Of a stretch of 39,902 nucleotides of DNA, positions 26,127 through 33,525 are shown piece by piece. Location of the stretch: positions 1 to 39,902 of the forward strand of contig CALXHG010000018.1 of the NCBI GenBank assembly GCA_944388045.1. Direction: 5' to 3'. Source of the stretch: an uncultured Clostridia bacterium. Its GTDB lineage: Bacteria; Bacillota; Clostridia; TANB77; CAG-508. The notes under the pieces are model-generated. The model made no database searches, was not told the DNA's origin, and worked only from the letters and a program-made list of their open reading frames with translations. A program made the position numbers and the translations under genes. The stretch's first letter is position 1. The number at the start of each line of letters is the position of its first letter.

Positions 26127-27110
26127 ATGTTTAAAGAAGAAAGAGTATTTTTCCATACAAGAGGAAATGAATTAGAAAGGTTTTGCATAAGAAAACTAAC
26201 TATACAAGATATTGATAAAATTGCTCTAGCTAGAAAAATGCAAGAAACAGAAAATGGGAATGGGGCTAGTAATAAATATATATTAGAATATAAAAAAGTA
26301 TTAAAAAAATTATTTGAAGAAAATAATATTATAGGGGCTGGAGCTTTTCATGATGATGATTTAGTATCTGTTGCTTTTTATAATTTAATTAATTTTGGAA
26401 GTGATAAAAAAATACCATATTTATGTGGTGTTTGGACAGATCCACAATATAGAAAAAAAACATTAGCAACTCAAGTTTATAAAAAACTAATGGAAGGAGC
26501 AAAAGAAAGAAAAGAGGAATTAAAAACAACATCATTAGTTACTGTTGAAGGTAATGAGGTTGCTCATAAATTATATAACAGTATAGGTTATGAACTAGTT
26601 GATGATGAAATGACCTTTTTAGGAGATGTAAAATCACCTAAAGGAGAAATAGAAATTGATAATATTAGATTATCAGAATATGATAATGTACAAGAAGATA
26701 TTTATTTAAAAGATAAAAAACAAAAAATGCTTATAAGATATTCTACAGAACAATTTTTTCCACATCCACATAATATAAATGGAATAATGAATAGAATAGT
26801 TGAAATAAGATTAATTGATAAAGAAATTACTTTTAGAGAATTTGTAACATATTTACAAAAATTTTTTAGTAAACATAGATTTTGCAAATTTAGTATGAAA
26901 GAATTAATGCAAAAAGAAAAGTTTGGAAAATTATTTGAATATTCCAAAATTGATAAAGATTATTTAAATTTAATGAGCGCTTTTGAATATTTAAGATTTG
27001 AAGGAACTGATGGAAAATTTAAGACTATTCAAAAAAGTAATAATGTTATGGAAAAAAATTTAATAAAAGATTTTGAAGATATGGATAGGTGTTTAAATGA
27101 AGATAGATAA
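26127..27110 (+). CDS. GNAT-family N-acetyltransferase with a C-terminal extension
   Basis: A 327-residue protein. The acetyltransferase domain (about 15-175) has the acetyl-CoA-binding motif LCGVWTDPQYRKKTLATQVYKKLME and the motif B segment VTVEGNEVAHKLYNSIGYELVDDE, both typical of GNAT enzymes. About 145 further residues follow, helical and basic, with FFPHPHNINGIMNRIVEIRLIDKEITFREFVTYL; I do not recognise this part, though MNRIVEIR-type segments occur in other GNAT/SCP2-like fusions. GAAAGGAC precedes the ATG. The stop overlaps the start of the next gene by 14 bp, so an operon with the M20 amidohydrolase is very likely. Acetylation by this enzyme and deacylation by the next would be a plausible pair (inference). 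Confidence 0.82.
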   Translation: MFKEERVFFHTRGNELERFCIRKLTIQDIDKIALARKMQETENGNGASNKYILEYKKVLKKLFEENNIIGAGAFHDDDLVSVAFYNLINFGSDKKIPYLCGVWTDPQYRKKTLATQVYKKLMEGAKERKEELKTTSLVTVEGNEVAHKLYNSIGYELVDDEMTFLGDVKSPKGEIEIDNIRLSEYDNVQEDIYLKDKKQKMLIRYSTEQFFPHPHNINGIMNRIVEIRLIDKEITFREFVTYLQKFFSKHRFCKFSMKELMQKEKFGKLFEYSKIDKDYLNLMSAFEYLRFEGTDGKFKTIQKSNNVMEKNLIKDFEDMDRCLNEDR

Positions 27111-28239
27111 AAAGATAATTGAATTAAAAAAACAAATGGAAGAAGATAAAACCTTTTTCTGGAATCATCCAGAAAAAGGTTTTGAAGAAATAGAAACTTC
27201 AAAATATATTATTGAAAGATTAAAAAACTTAGGCTATGAAATAAAAACAAATATAGCAAAAACAGGAGTAATGGCTATTTTAAAGGGAAAAAAAGAAAAG
27301 CCATGTGTATTGTTTAGATGTGAAATGGATGCAATAGAAATGGATGAAAAAGGTAAAATGCAACATGCATGTGGACATGATGCACATATGACAATAATGC
27401 TTGCATTAGCCGAACTTATAATTAAAGAAAAAGAAAATATAAATGGTACAGTAAAAATTTTATTCCAACCAGCAGAAGAAACAAGTGGTGGAGCAAAAAA
27501 AATGATTGAAGAGGGAGTTTTAGAAAACCCAAATGTAGATTGTGTTTTTGCATTACATGTTTGGAGTGAATTAAAAAAAGGAACTATTGGAGTAAAATCT
27601 GGTCCAGTAATGGCATCAACAGATCCATTTAATATAACTGTATATGGAAAAGAGGGGCATGGTGCAATTCCAGAAAAATGTATAGACCCAATTTACATAG
27701 CAAGTTCTATTGTTATTGCTCTACAATCAATAGTTGGCAGAAATATAAGCTCAAATGAAAATGTAGTTCTTGGAATTACTGCAATAAATGGAGGAAATAC
27801 TAATAATAAAATTCCTGACAAAGTTGAAATGAAAGGAATTTGTAGAACATTTAATAATAATTTAAGAGATTATATAAAAAATAGAATAAAAGAAGTCTCT
27901 ACAAATATTGCAAATTCTATGAATGGAGAAGCTGTAGTATTTTTTAAAGAGGATAAATATCCTGCACTTGTTAATAGTGAAGAATATGTAAATTTAGTTA
28001 AAAATGTTTCTAAAGAAATTGTTGGGGAAGAAAACATTATTAAAGATTATTCTACAATGTGTTCAGAAGATTTTTCTTATATTTTACAAGAAAGAAAAGG
28101 AGCATTTTTCTTTGTTGGATGTCAAGATGGACAAAATTTTTCACAACATAGTGAAAACTTCCATGTTGGAATAGATGAAATTTTATTAGGTACACAAATA
28201 ATGTATGGAATTTTTGAAAAAACTTTAATTAATAATTGA
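27097..28239 (+). CDS. M20-family amidohydrolase (N-acyl-amino-acid or aminobenzoyl type)
   Basis: A 380-residue zinc-dependent amidohydrolase of the M20D branch (HipO/AmhX/IAA-amidohydrolase type), which removes acyl groups from N-acylated amino acids. The family signature HACGHDAHM is at 90-98 and supplies metal ligands. The catalytic Glu pair is in PAEETSGG (Glu127-Glu128), and the dimerisation domain carries GHGAIPEKCIDPIYIAS. The late metal-binding His is in SQHSENFHVG. Length and motif order are complete. The start overlaps the upstream acetyltransferase by 14 bp, indicating translational coupling. Whether the substrate is an acetyl-amino acid, as in the acetyl branch of lysine synthesis, or another conjugate cannot be decided. 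Confidence 0.92.
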   Translation: MKIDKKIIELKKQMEEDKTFFWNHPEKGFEEIETSKYIIERLKNLGYEIKTNIAKTGVMAILKGKKEKPCVLFRCEMDAIEMDEKGKMQHACGHDAHMTIMLALAELIIKEKENINGTVKILFQPAEETSGGAKKMIEEGVLENPNVDCVFALHVWSELKKGTIGVKSGPVMASTDPFNITVYGKEGHGAIPEKCIDPIYIASSIVIALQSIVGRNISSNENVVLGITAINGGNTNNKIPDKVEMKGICRTFNNNLRDYIKNRIKEVSTNIANSMNGEAVVFFKEDKYPALVNSEEYVNLVKNVSKEIVGEENIIKDYSTMCSEDFSYILQERKGAFFFVGCQDGQNFSQHSENFHVGIDEILLGTQIMYGIFEKTLINN

Positions 28240-28366
28240 TGTTTGTTTTTAAAAGTAATAAACTAAGTATTTTGAAAATGATTATGTGAGCTACAGAAAG
28301 ACACAATTTTAGATTTAATTAGAAATATTATATAAAATTGTATAGATAAGAGAGAAGTGAATTTTT

Positions 28367-29176
28367 ATGAAAGATTTATTTGAAGATATAAAAAATGCCA
28401 GAATATGGGTAGTGAAAGATTTAAGATGCAAAATATATAATACAAATGAAGAAATAGAAATAAAGCAATATTCAAAAGGAAAAATTATTGATAATTATAA
28501 TAAAAAAATGGTTATTGCTATAATGGAAAAAGGTAAAGAGATATTAATAGAAAAAAAATATATTTTAATTAATTTACCAGATATTATGCAAAAAGAAGTT
28601 CAATATGAAATAACAAATGCAAAATCTTCAATATATAATATTCATGGAAATAAAATACCAAATGTTTCTGGAGAAAAATTATATATCAAAATGGGTGAAG
28701 ATTTAAAAGTTCCATTAATGTATTATACAGCTATGAGATTATACTTAGCAGAAGAAAAAGCATTAAATCAAAATTTAACTTTAAAAATTTATGATACATA
28801 TAGACCATATTCAGTAACAAAATATTTATATGAAAATACATTATTAGTTGCAGATAAATATAAAGAATATTTTAATGCAGTAGTAAATAATTTTGAATAT
28901 AGTCAAAGATGGTTTTTAGCAGAAAATGCTTCATCACACAATTATGGAGTTGCATTAGATTTAACTTTAGTTGATTTAAGCACAGGTAAAGAACTAGAAA
29001 TGCAAACTAAAATACATGATTTAAGTGTGTATTCTGTTATTGATTATAATAATGAAAATGCAAAAATCCTTGCAAAAATTATGACAAAACAAGGATTTTC
29101 AACACTAAGGAGTGAATGGTGGCACTTTCAAGATAATGACTCTAAAGAATGTGTGTTAGATTTTCAAGTTGAGTAG
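28367..29176 (+). CDS. VanX/DdpX-type D-alanyl-D-alanine dipeptidase (M15D)
   Basis: A 269-residue zinc dipeptidase that cleaves D-Ala-D-Ala. Motifs match the family: LKIYDTYRPYSVTKYL, the zinc-binding SSHNYGVALD (His191 and Asp198), and the catalytic EWWHF with Glu250 and zinc ligand His253. The first 85 residues are extra compared with VanX (about 200 aa) and include LRCKIYNTNEEIEIKQYSKGKIIDNYNKKMVI, which looks like a small beta-domain, perhaps SH3-like. No signal peptide is seen, so the enzyme is cytoplasmic. There are no vanH, vanA or vanRS neighbours, so a role in D-Ala-D-Ala turnover or recycling is more likely than vancomycin resistance. Its 3' end overlaps the convergent radical-SAM gene by 13 bp. 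Confidence 0.9.
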   Translation: MKDLFEDIKNARIWVVKDLRCKIYNTNEEIEIKQYSKGKIIDNYNKKMVIAIMEKGKEILIEKKYILINLPDIMQKEVQYEITNAKSSIYNIHGNKIPNVSGEKLYIKMGEDLKVPLMYYTAMRLYLAEEKALNQNLTLKIYDTYRPYSVTKYLYENTLLVADKYKEYFNAVVNNFEYSQRWFLAENASSHNYGVALDLTLVDLSTGKELEMQTKIHDLSVYSVIDYNNENAKILAKIMTKQGFSTLRSEWWHFQDNDSKECVLDFQVE

Positions 29177-30093
29177 TATTTTCCCTGCCAAAGATTTTCA
29201 GCTTTTAATTTTTTGTCCAAGCCATTTAAAATCCACTTTTTGTGAAGATTCCAATCTGGAGCAACAAGTAAATATTTTGGAGCATCACCAGAGACTTTAT
29301 GAATTACAATATTTGGACTAATATGTGTTAAAATATAACAAGTATAATTTAAATATTCTTCAAGTGTTAAAGGTATATATAATCCTTTACTATACATATC
29401 AGCTAATATAGTATTTTTTACAATATAAGTAGAATGAATTTTTAAACCTTGAATAAAGTGTTTATTAATAAATTCTACTGTATTTTTTATATCATTAAAA
29501 TTCTCATTTGGAAGACCAACCATAATATGTGTTACAATATCAATATTATATTTATTAAGTAAATTTACAGCATAAGTAAAATCTTTAGAATAACAGCATT
29601 TGTTAATTAATTTAGAAGTTGTATCATTAGATGTTTGCAATCCAAGTTCTACCCATACATAATATTTATTTTGATAAGATTTTAATAATTTGCAAATATC
29701 TTCATTAATACAATCAGGTCTGGTAGAAATAGCTAAAGCAACAATTCTATCATCAATTAATGCACAATCATATTTCTTTTTTAAAATATCAATTGGACCA
29801 TATGTGTTTGTAAAATTTTGAAAATATGCAATAAATTTATTTGCTCTTTTACTTTTATAACTATTAAAGTAATTTTTTACTTGGTCAGTAATAAAATCAA
29901 AATTATTAGAACTGTTTTTATTTGATTTTATATGTTCACCAGAACCTTTTTCACTACAAAAAATACAGCCTCCTAATCCTAATTTTCCATCTCTATTAGG
30001 ACAAGTAAAATTGCCATCTATACATATTTTTAAAGTTCTTTCTCCAAATTTTTCTTTTAAATAATTGGTTAAATGTTTATATCTTTCTTCCAT
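29164..30093 (-). CDS. TIGR01212-family radical SAM protein (YtqA-like)
   Basis: A 309-residue radical S-adenosylmethionine enzyme. The cluster cysteines are Cys31, Cys43 and Cys46 in CPNRDGKLGLGGCIFC, the wider CX11CX2C spacing typical of the YtqA/TIGR01212 group and unlike the standard CX3CX2C. Further conserved blocks are YFQNFTNTYGP, ALAISTRPDCI, WVELGLQT and THIMVGLPNE. Family members carry an HD-like or Elp3-related fold and have been linked to tRNA thiolation chemistry, but the reaction here is not certain. The longest frame would add 43 hydrophobic residues; YtqA alignment places the start at MEERYKHL. The promoter lies directly against that ATG with no room for a ribosome binding site (see findings). 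Confidence 0.9.
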   Translation of the reverse strand: MEERYKHLTNYLKEKFGERTLKICIDGNFTCPNRDGKLGLGGCIFCSEKGSGEHIKSNKNSSNNFDFITDQVKNYFNSYKSKRANKFIAYFQNFTNTYGPIDILKKKYDCALIDDRIVALAISTRPDCINEDICKLLKSYQNKYYVWVELGLQTSNDTTSKLINKCCYSKDFTYAVNLLNKYNIDIVTHIMVGLPNENFNDIKNTVEFINKHFIQGLKIHSTYIVKNTILADMYSKGLYIPLTLEEYLNYTCYILTHISPNIVIHKVSGDAPKYLLVAPDWNLHKKWILNGLDKKLKAENLWQGKYYST

Positions 30094-30102
30094 AATGATT
30101 AT

Positions 30103-30131
30103 AGTATAACAGAAACTGCAGAAAATAACAA
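30103..30131 (-). promoter_or_regulatory. Promoter of the radical-SAM gene, implying a leaderless mRNA
   Basis: On the - strand TTGTTA (30131-30126), 17-bp spacer, TATACT (30108-30103). A start about 7 nt downstream falls at 30096 or so, only about 3 nt before the ATG at 30093. An overlapping TATAAT (30103-30098) would place it even closer. Confidence 0.6.
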
Positions 30132-30155
30132 GTTTAGAAAAAAACACATAAATAC

Positions 30156-30184
30156 TTGCGAAATTTAAGGTTTTAATGTAGAAT
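30156..30184 (+). promoter_or_regulatory. Promoter of the DnaJ-SDR unit
   Basis: TTGCGA (30156-30161), 17-bp spacer, TAGAAT (30179-30184), on the + strand and divergent from the radical-SAM promoter. It gives a leader of about 40 nt that includes GGAGGAG (30194-30200), too far from the DnaJ ATG to serve it. Confidence 0.5.
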
Positions 30185-30232
30185 ATAACAAGATGGAGGA
30201 GATGTTGGATTAAACCAAACATAAGAAAAAGT

Positions 30233-30850
30233 ATGAAAAATTATTATGAAATATTAGAAGTAGATAAAAATGCTTCAAAAGAAGTAATTGAAAAAGCATA
30301 TAGAACACTTGCAAAAAAATATCATCCAGATTTAAGATCATCAACATTTAGTCAAGAAAGAATGATGAAAATAAATGAAGCATATGAAGTATTATCAAAT
30401 GATTATAAAAGGAAAGAATATGACAATCATTTGCAAAGTAAAATAATATCTATTGATGAATATAATAAATTAAAACAGGAAAATATTCAATTAAAGAATA
30501 ATTTAAAAAAATTCTCTAATCAATATAATACAAATAATGAAAATGAGGAAGATTTAGGAAGTGTGCCTGCAAACTTTATAAGAAATTTATATAAAGGAAT
30601 TACTAGAAAAAGAGATACAACAGAACAAATAACAAATAATCAAGTAAAAACAACTCCAAAGAAAAAAATAAAATTATCTAAAGAAACCATTCAAAAAATA
30701 GTTATTGGTGTAATTGCTTTAATTATAGTTATTTGTATTTTGGCAATAATACCTACAACAAGACAATTTTTTGTTAATTTATATAATGAAAATGAAGTTG
30801 TAAAAGTAATTGTAAATATATTTAGAGATACTTTTTCCAAAGGTTTTTAG
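30233..30850 (+). CDS. Membrane-anchored J-domain protein
   Basis: A 205-residue protein. Residues 1-65 are a complete J domain ([33 protein letters not shown], with the HPD motif at 31-33), which stimulates DnaK ATPase. A helical Asn/Lys-rich linker with probable coiled coil ([19 protein letters not shown]) follows, then a basic stretch and one membrane span at about 157-178 ([19 protein letters not shown]), and a short tail. There is no Gly/Phe region or zinc-finger domain, so it is a specialised type III J protein that would recruit DnaK to the membrane, not the general DnaJ. The ribosome binding site is weak. A TTG-start SDR gene follows after 15 bp. Confidence 0.88.
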   Translation: MKNYYEILEVDKNASKEVIEKAYRTLAKKYHPDLRSSTFSQERMMKINEAYEVLSNDYKRKEYDNHLQSKIISIDEYNKLKQENIQLKNNLKKFSNQYNTNNENEEDLGSVPANFIRNLYKGITRKRDTTEQITNNQVKTTPKKKIKLSKETIQKIVIGVIALIIVICILAIIPTTRQFFVNLYNENEVVKVIVNIFRDTFSKGF

Positions 30851-30865
30851 AAAGGAAGTAAAAAT

Positions 30866-31612
30866 TTGAAAGCATTAGTTACAGGTGCATCTTCTGGTAT
30901 AGGAAGAGATATTGCAAAAGAATTAAGTAAAAGAGGGTATGACCTAATTTTAGTTGCAAGGAATGTAGAGAGATTAGAAGAAGTAAAAAAACAAATTCAA
31001 ACAAAAGCAGAGATTGTATCAATGGATATTTCTAAAGAAGAGAATTGCGAGAAATTATTCCAAGATTATAAAGATATAGATATACTTGTTAATAATGCAG
31101 GGTTTGGAGATTGTGGACATTTTGAAGAGACAAGTTTAGATAAAGACATACAAATGATAAAAACTAATATAATAGCATATCATATTTTAACAAAACTATA
31201 TTTAAAAGAAATGATAAAGAATAATAATGGGAAAATTTTAAATGTTGCATCAATTGCAGGTTTTATGCCAGGTCCACTTATGGCAACATATTATTCAACA
31301 AAAGCATATATTGTAAGACTTTCAGAAGCTATAAGAACTGAACTAAAAAAACAGAAATCAAAAGTTAGAATAAGTATTTTATGTCCAGGACCTGTTAATA
31401 CAAATTTTAATAAAGTTGCAGATGTAGAATTTGCAATAAAAGGTTTAAGTAGTGAATATGTGGCAAAATATACTGTAAAAAAATTTTTAAATGGAAAGTT
31501 TTATATTATACCAGGCGTATCAATAAAACTTGCAAAAATAGGAGCTAAAATAGCACCAACTAATTTAGTTTCTAGAGTTTCTTATAAAATGCAAAGGAGA
31601 AAATTAAAATAA
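30866..31612 (+). CDS. Short-chain dehydrogenase/reductase (classical SDR)
   Basis: A 248-residue NAD(P)-dependent oxidoreductase. The cofactor-binding TGASSGIG is at 6-13, NNAG at about 75-78, the catalytic Ser in NVASIAG and the catalytic pair YxxxK at Tyr142/Lys146 (YYSTK). VARN after strand 2 (Arg near 33) suggests NADP preference. The C-terminal part (GVSIKLAKIGAKIAPTNLVSRVSYKMQRR) is basic and resembles SDRs of the DltE/YqjQ type, whose substrates are not established. The start is TTG, 8 nt after AAAGGAAG (30851-30858). It is co-transcribed with the J-domain gene. Confidence 0.9.
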   Translation: MKALVTGASSGIGRDIAKELSKRGYDLILVARNVERLEEVKKQIQTKAEIVSMDISKEENCEKLFQDYKDIDILVNNAGFGDCGHFEETSLDKDIQMIKTNIIAYHILTKLYLKEMIKNNNGKILNVASIAGFMPGPLMATYYSTKAYIVRLSEAIRTELKKQKSKVRISILCPGPVNTNFNKVADVEFAIKGLSSEYVAKYTVKKFLNGKFYIIPGVSIKLAKIGAKIAPTNLVSRVSYKMQRRKLK

Positions 31613-31711
31613 ATAATTTACTAAAGTAGATAAATATTATAATAAAAATTGCTAATTTATAAAGATTCTTGAATATAGACGAAATTGAAATTTTTATAAA
31701 AATATTAAAAA

Positions 31712-31762
31712 GGTTTATAGGCAAATCCTTTATAAAAAACCTAAATATATATAATACAAGGA
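31712..31762 (+). promoter_or_regulatory. Leader motif copy 3 (DUF1836 gene 5' region)
   Basis: GGTTTATAGGCAAAT-CC-TTTAT-AAAAAACCTAAATAT followed by ATATAATACAAGGA. It is the third copy (others at 6955 and 22953). AGGTTT pairs with AAACCT; alternatively AAAGG pairs with CCTTT while TAGG pairs with CCTA, a pseudoknot. It ends in the AAGGA ribosome binding site and begins 62 nt before the ATG. Confidence 0.65.
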
Positions 31763-31773
31763 ATGAAATAATT

Positions 31774-32280
31774 ATGCAAGATGAAAAAATAGAAAAGGTA
31801 ATAAAACATCATTTACCAAGATGGAACGAATTACCTGAAATTGACTTATATCTAGACCAAGTAGTAAATTATTTAGAAAAATATTTAGGCATATTAAATG
31901 TAAATGGAGACGAAAAGATAATTACCAAAACAATGATTAATAACTATGTAAAACTTGGGATAATGCCTGCTCCAGAAAAAAAGAAATATAGTAAATCACA
32001 TATAGCTTATTTAATGGTAATATGTATATTAAAACAAGTATATAGTATAGGAGATATAGGAAAATTAATTTCAGAAACAATAGCTTATTTTGAATTGAGT
32101 AAAGCATATAACAGATTTTGTGCAAATATAGAAGTATCTATAAAAAATGTATTTTTTCGCAAAGAATTTCCACATATTGATAAAATGACAGAAGAACAGT
32201 ATTTATTAAAAAATGTTGTTCAAGCAGTTGCAGATAAATTATATGTAGAAATGAAATTTTTAAATAAAGATAAAAATTAG
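31774..32280 (+). CDS. DUF1836-family, MerR-like HTH protein
   Basis: A 168-residue protein. The opening HHLPRWNELPEIDLYLDQVVNYLEKYL and the core ITKTMINNYVKLGIMPAPEKKKYSKSHIAYLMVICILKQVYSIGDI match the DUF1836 family of Firmicutes, whose middle part resembles a MerR-type winged helix. The rest is helical and probably mediates dimerisation. The function of the family is unknown; a transcriptional role is inferred. The longest open frame begins at a TTG at 31669, but that extension has no ribosome binding site and is made of the repeated leader motif. ATG 31774, 11 nt after AAGGA (31758-31762), matches the usual N-terminus of the family. RluD-like follows after 46 bp. Confidence 0.85.
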   Translation: MQDEKIEKVIKHHLPRWNELPEIDLYLDQVVNYLEKYLGILNVNGDEKIITKTMINNYVKLGIMPAPEKKKYSKSHIAYLMVICILKQVYSIGDIGKLISETIAYFELSKAYNRFCANIEVSIKNVFFRKEFPHIDKMTEEQYLLKNVVQAVADKLYVEMKFLNKDKN

Positions 32281-32326
32281 TAGTGATATTTAAAAACATA
32301 ATAATTGAAAAGGAATGAAATTAGAA

Positions 32327-33238
32327 ATGTTAGAATATATTGTTTCTAAGCAAGAAGCTGGAAATCGTTTAGATATATATATTACCCAAAAGGATAAAGA
32401 AATTACTAGAACATCAGCACAAAGGCTAATTGAGGAAGAAAATATTCTAGTAAATGATAAAAAACAAAAAGCATCATATAAAGTTCAAGAAAATGATAAA
32501 ATAACCATTCAAATCCCAGAAGCGAAACAAATAGAATTAAAACCACAGGACATTCCAATAGATGTTATTTATGAAGATTGTGATATAATAGTTGTAAATA
32601 AACCTAAAGGAATGGTTGTACATCCTGCAAATGGAAATCCTGATGGAACATTAGTTAATGCAATATTATCAAAATGTAAAGACAGTTTATCTGGAATAGG
32701 TGGAGAAATAAGACCAGGAATTGTACATAGATTAGATAAAGATACATCTGGTTTACTTATTGTAGCAAAAAATGATAAAGCACATGTAAAAATGAGTGAA
32801 CAAATAAAAAACCATGAAGTAAAAAAAACATATATTGCTTTAGTTAGAGGGATTATTAGGGAGAATGAAGCAACAATAAATATGCCTATAGGTAGAAGTA
32901 AAACAGATAGAAAAAAGATGGCAGTTGTAAAAAATGGGAAAAAAGCAATAACACATATTAAAGTTTTAAAAAGATATGATAAATACACATTATTAGAAAT
33001 TAATATAGAAACTGGAAGAACACATCAAATACGTGTACATTTATCACATATAGGTTTTCCTGTGGTTGGAGATTATACATATTCAAATGGAAAAAACGAG
33101 TTTGGAGTAATTGGGCAGTGTTTACATGCAAAAGCACTAGACTTTAAACATCCAATCACACAAAAAGAAATGCACCTAGAAGCACCTTTGCCACAATATT
33201 TTAAAGAGATATTAGATAAATTAGACCAAAAGGAATAA
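32327..33238 (+). CDS. RluA/RluD-family rRNA pseudouridine synthase
   Basis: A 303-residue pseudouridine synthase. An S4 RNA-binding domain occupies about 10-75 (GNRLDIYITQKDKEITRTSAQRLIEEENILVNDKKQK). The catalytic domain has the family motif GIVHRLDKDTSGLLIVAK with catalytic Asp137, followed by TYIALVRG and the ETGRTHQIRVHLSHIGFPVVGD block. Length and domain order match RluD, which modifies helix 69 of 23S rRNA. An ATG at 32315 touches its AAGGA directly (spacing 0), so ATG 32327 (spacing 12) is preferred; it also matches the usual family start. It lies 46 bp after the DUF1836 gene and probably shares its transcript. Confidence 0.92.
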   Translation: MLEYIVSKQEAGNRLDIYITQKDKEITRTSAQRLIEEENILVNDKKQKASYKVQENDKITIQIPEAKQIELKPQDIPIDVIYEDCDIIVVNKPKGMVVHPANGNPDGTLVNAILSKCKDSLSGIGGEIRPGIVHRLDKDTSGLLIVAKNDKAHVKMSEQIKNHEVKKTYIALVRGIIRENEATINMPIGRSKTDRKKMAVVKNGKKAITHIKVLKRYDKYTLLEINIETGRTHQIRVHLSHIGFPVVGDYTYSNGKNEFGVIGQCLHAKALDFKHPITQKEMHLEAPLPQYFKEILDKLDQKE

Positions 33239-33247
33239 GAGCAAATA

Positions 33248-33343
33248 AGAAAATCTCAAAGGGCTAGGCGATTGTAGCTTTTTATACAATAGAAAAATAT
33301 AACTTTCCTATTGTATAAAAAACCGGCAAGAGAACCTTGCCGG
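33248..33343. repeat. Palindromic repeat cluster with a - strand terminator-like hairpin
   Basis: Within the 287-bp gap before rluB, 33248-33267 repeats 25990-26009 in opposite orientation. Next, TTTTATACAATAG-AAA pairs with TTTCCTATTGTATAAAA, similar in sequence to the hairpins near 12010-12050. Then CCGGCAAG (33323-33330) pairs with CTTGCCGG (33336-33343). On the - strand this last hairpin is followed by TTTTTT, the layout of an intrinsic terminator, yet no - strand gene lies to its right. The remaining 33344-33525 is A/T-rich with nothing recognised except AAAGG before the next start. Confidence 0.7.
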
Positions 33344-33525
33344 AGAAATCTATATAAAGCCTTTTAGAAAAGTAAAAGGAATTAATATATAATATGCAAA
33401 AAACGTTAAAATAGTACTAGTTAGGAGATAAATAATAAAAAAAGTGAGGTCTATTGAAAACAGAATTTTAAAATAATAATTAAAAATATATTAATATAAA
33501 AAATGAAAAAGAAAGGCATAAAAAA

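Noticed and set aside
30094..30222. 43-residue N-terminal extension of the radical-SAM protein
   Set aside because: It crosses the promoter and is hydrophobic, unlike YtqA homologues, which begin just before the CPNRDG motif.
6955..31762. Calling the repeated leader motif a preQ1 riboswitch
   Set aside because: The small pseudoknot layout and A-rich tail are similar, but the conserved preQ1 core (GGTTC..AGC..AAAAAACTAA) is not matched and none of the three genes is linked to queuosine.
31669..31773. Upstream TTG start for the DUF1836 gene
   Set aside because: The extension encodes the leader motif, lacks a ribosome binding site and is absent from the usual family N-terminus.
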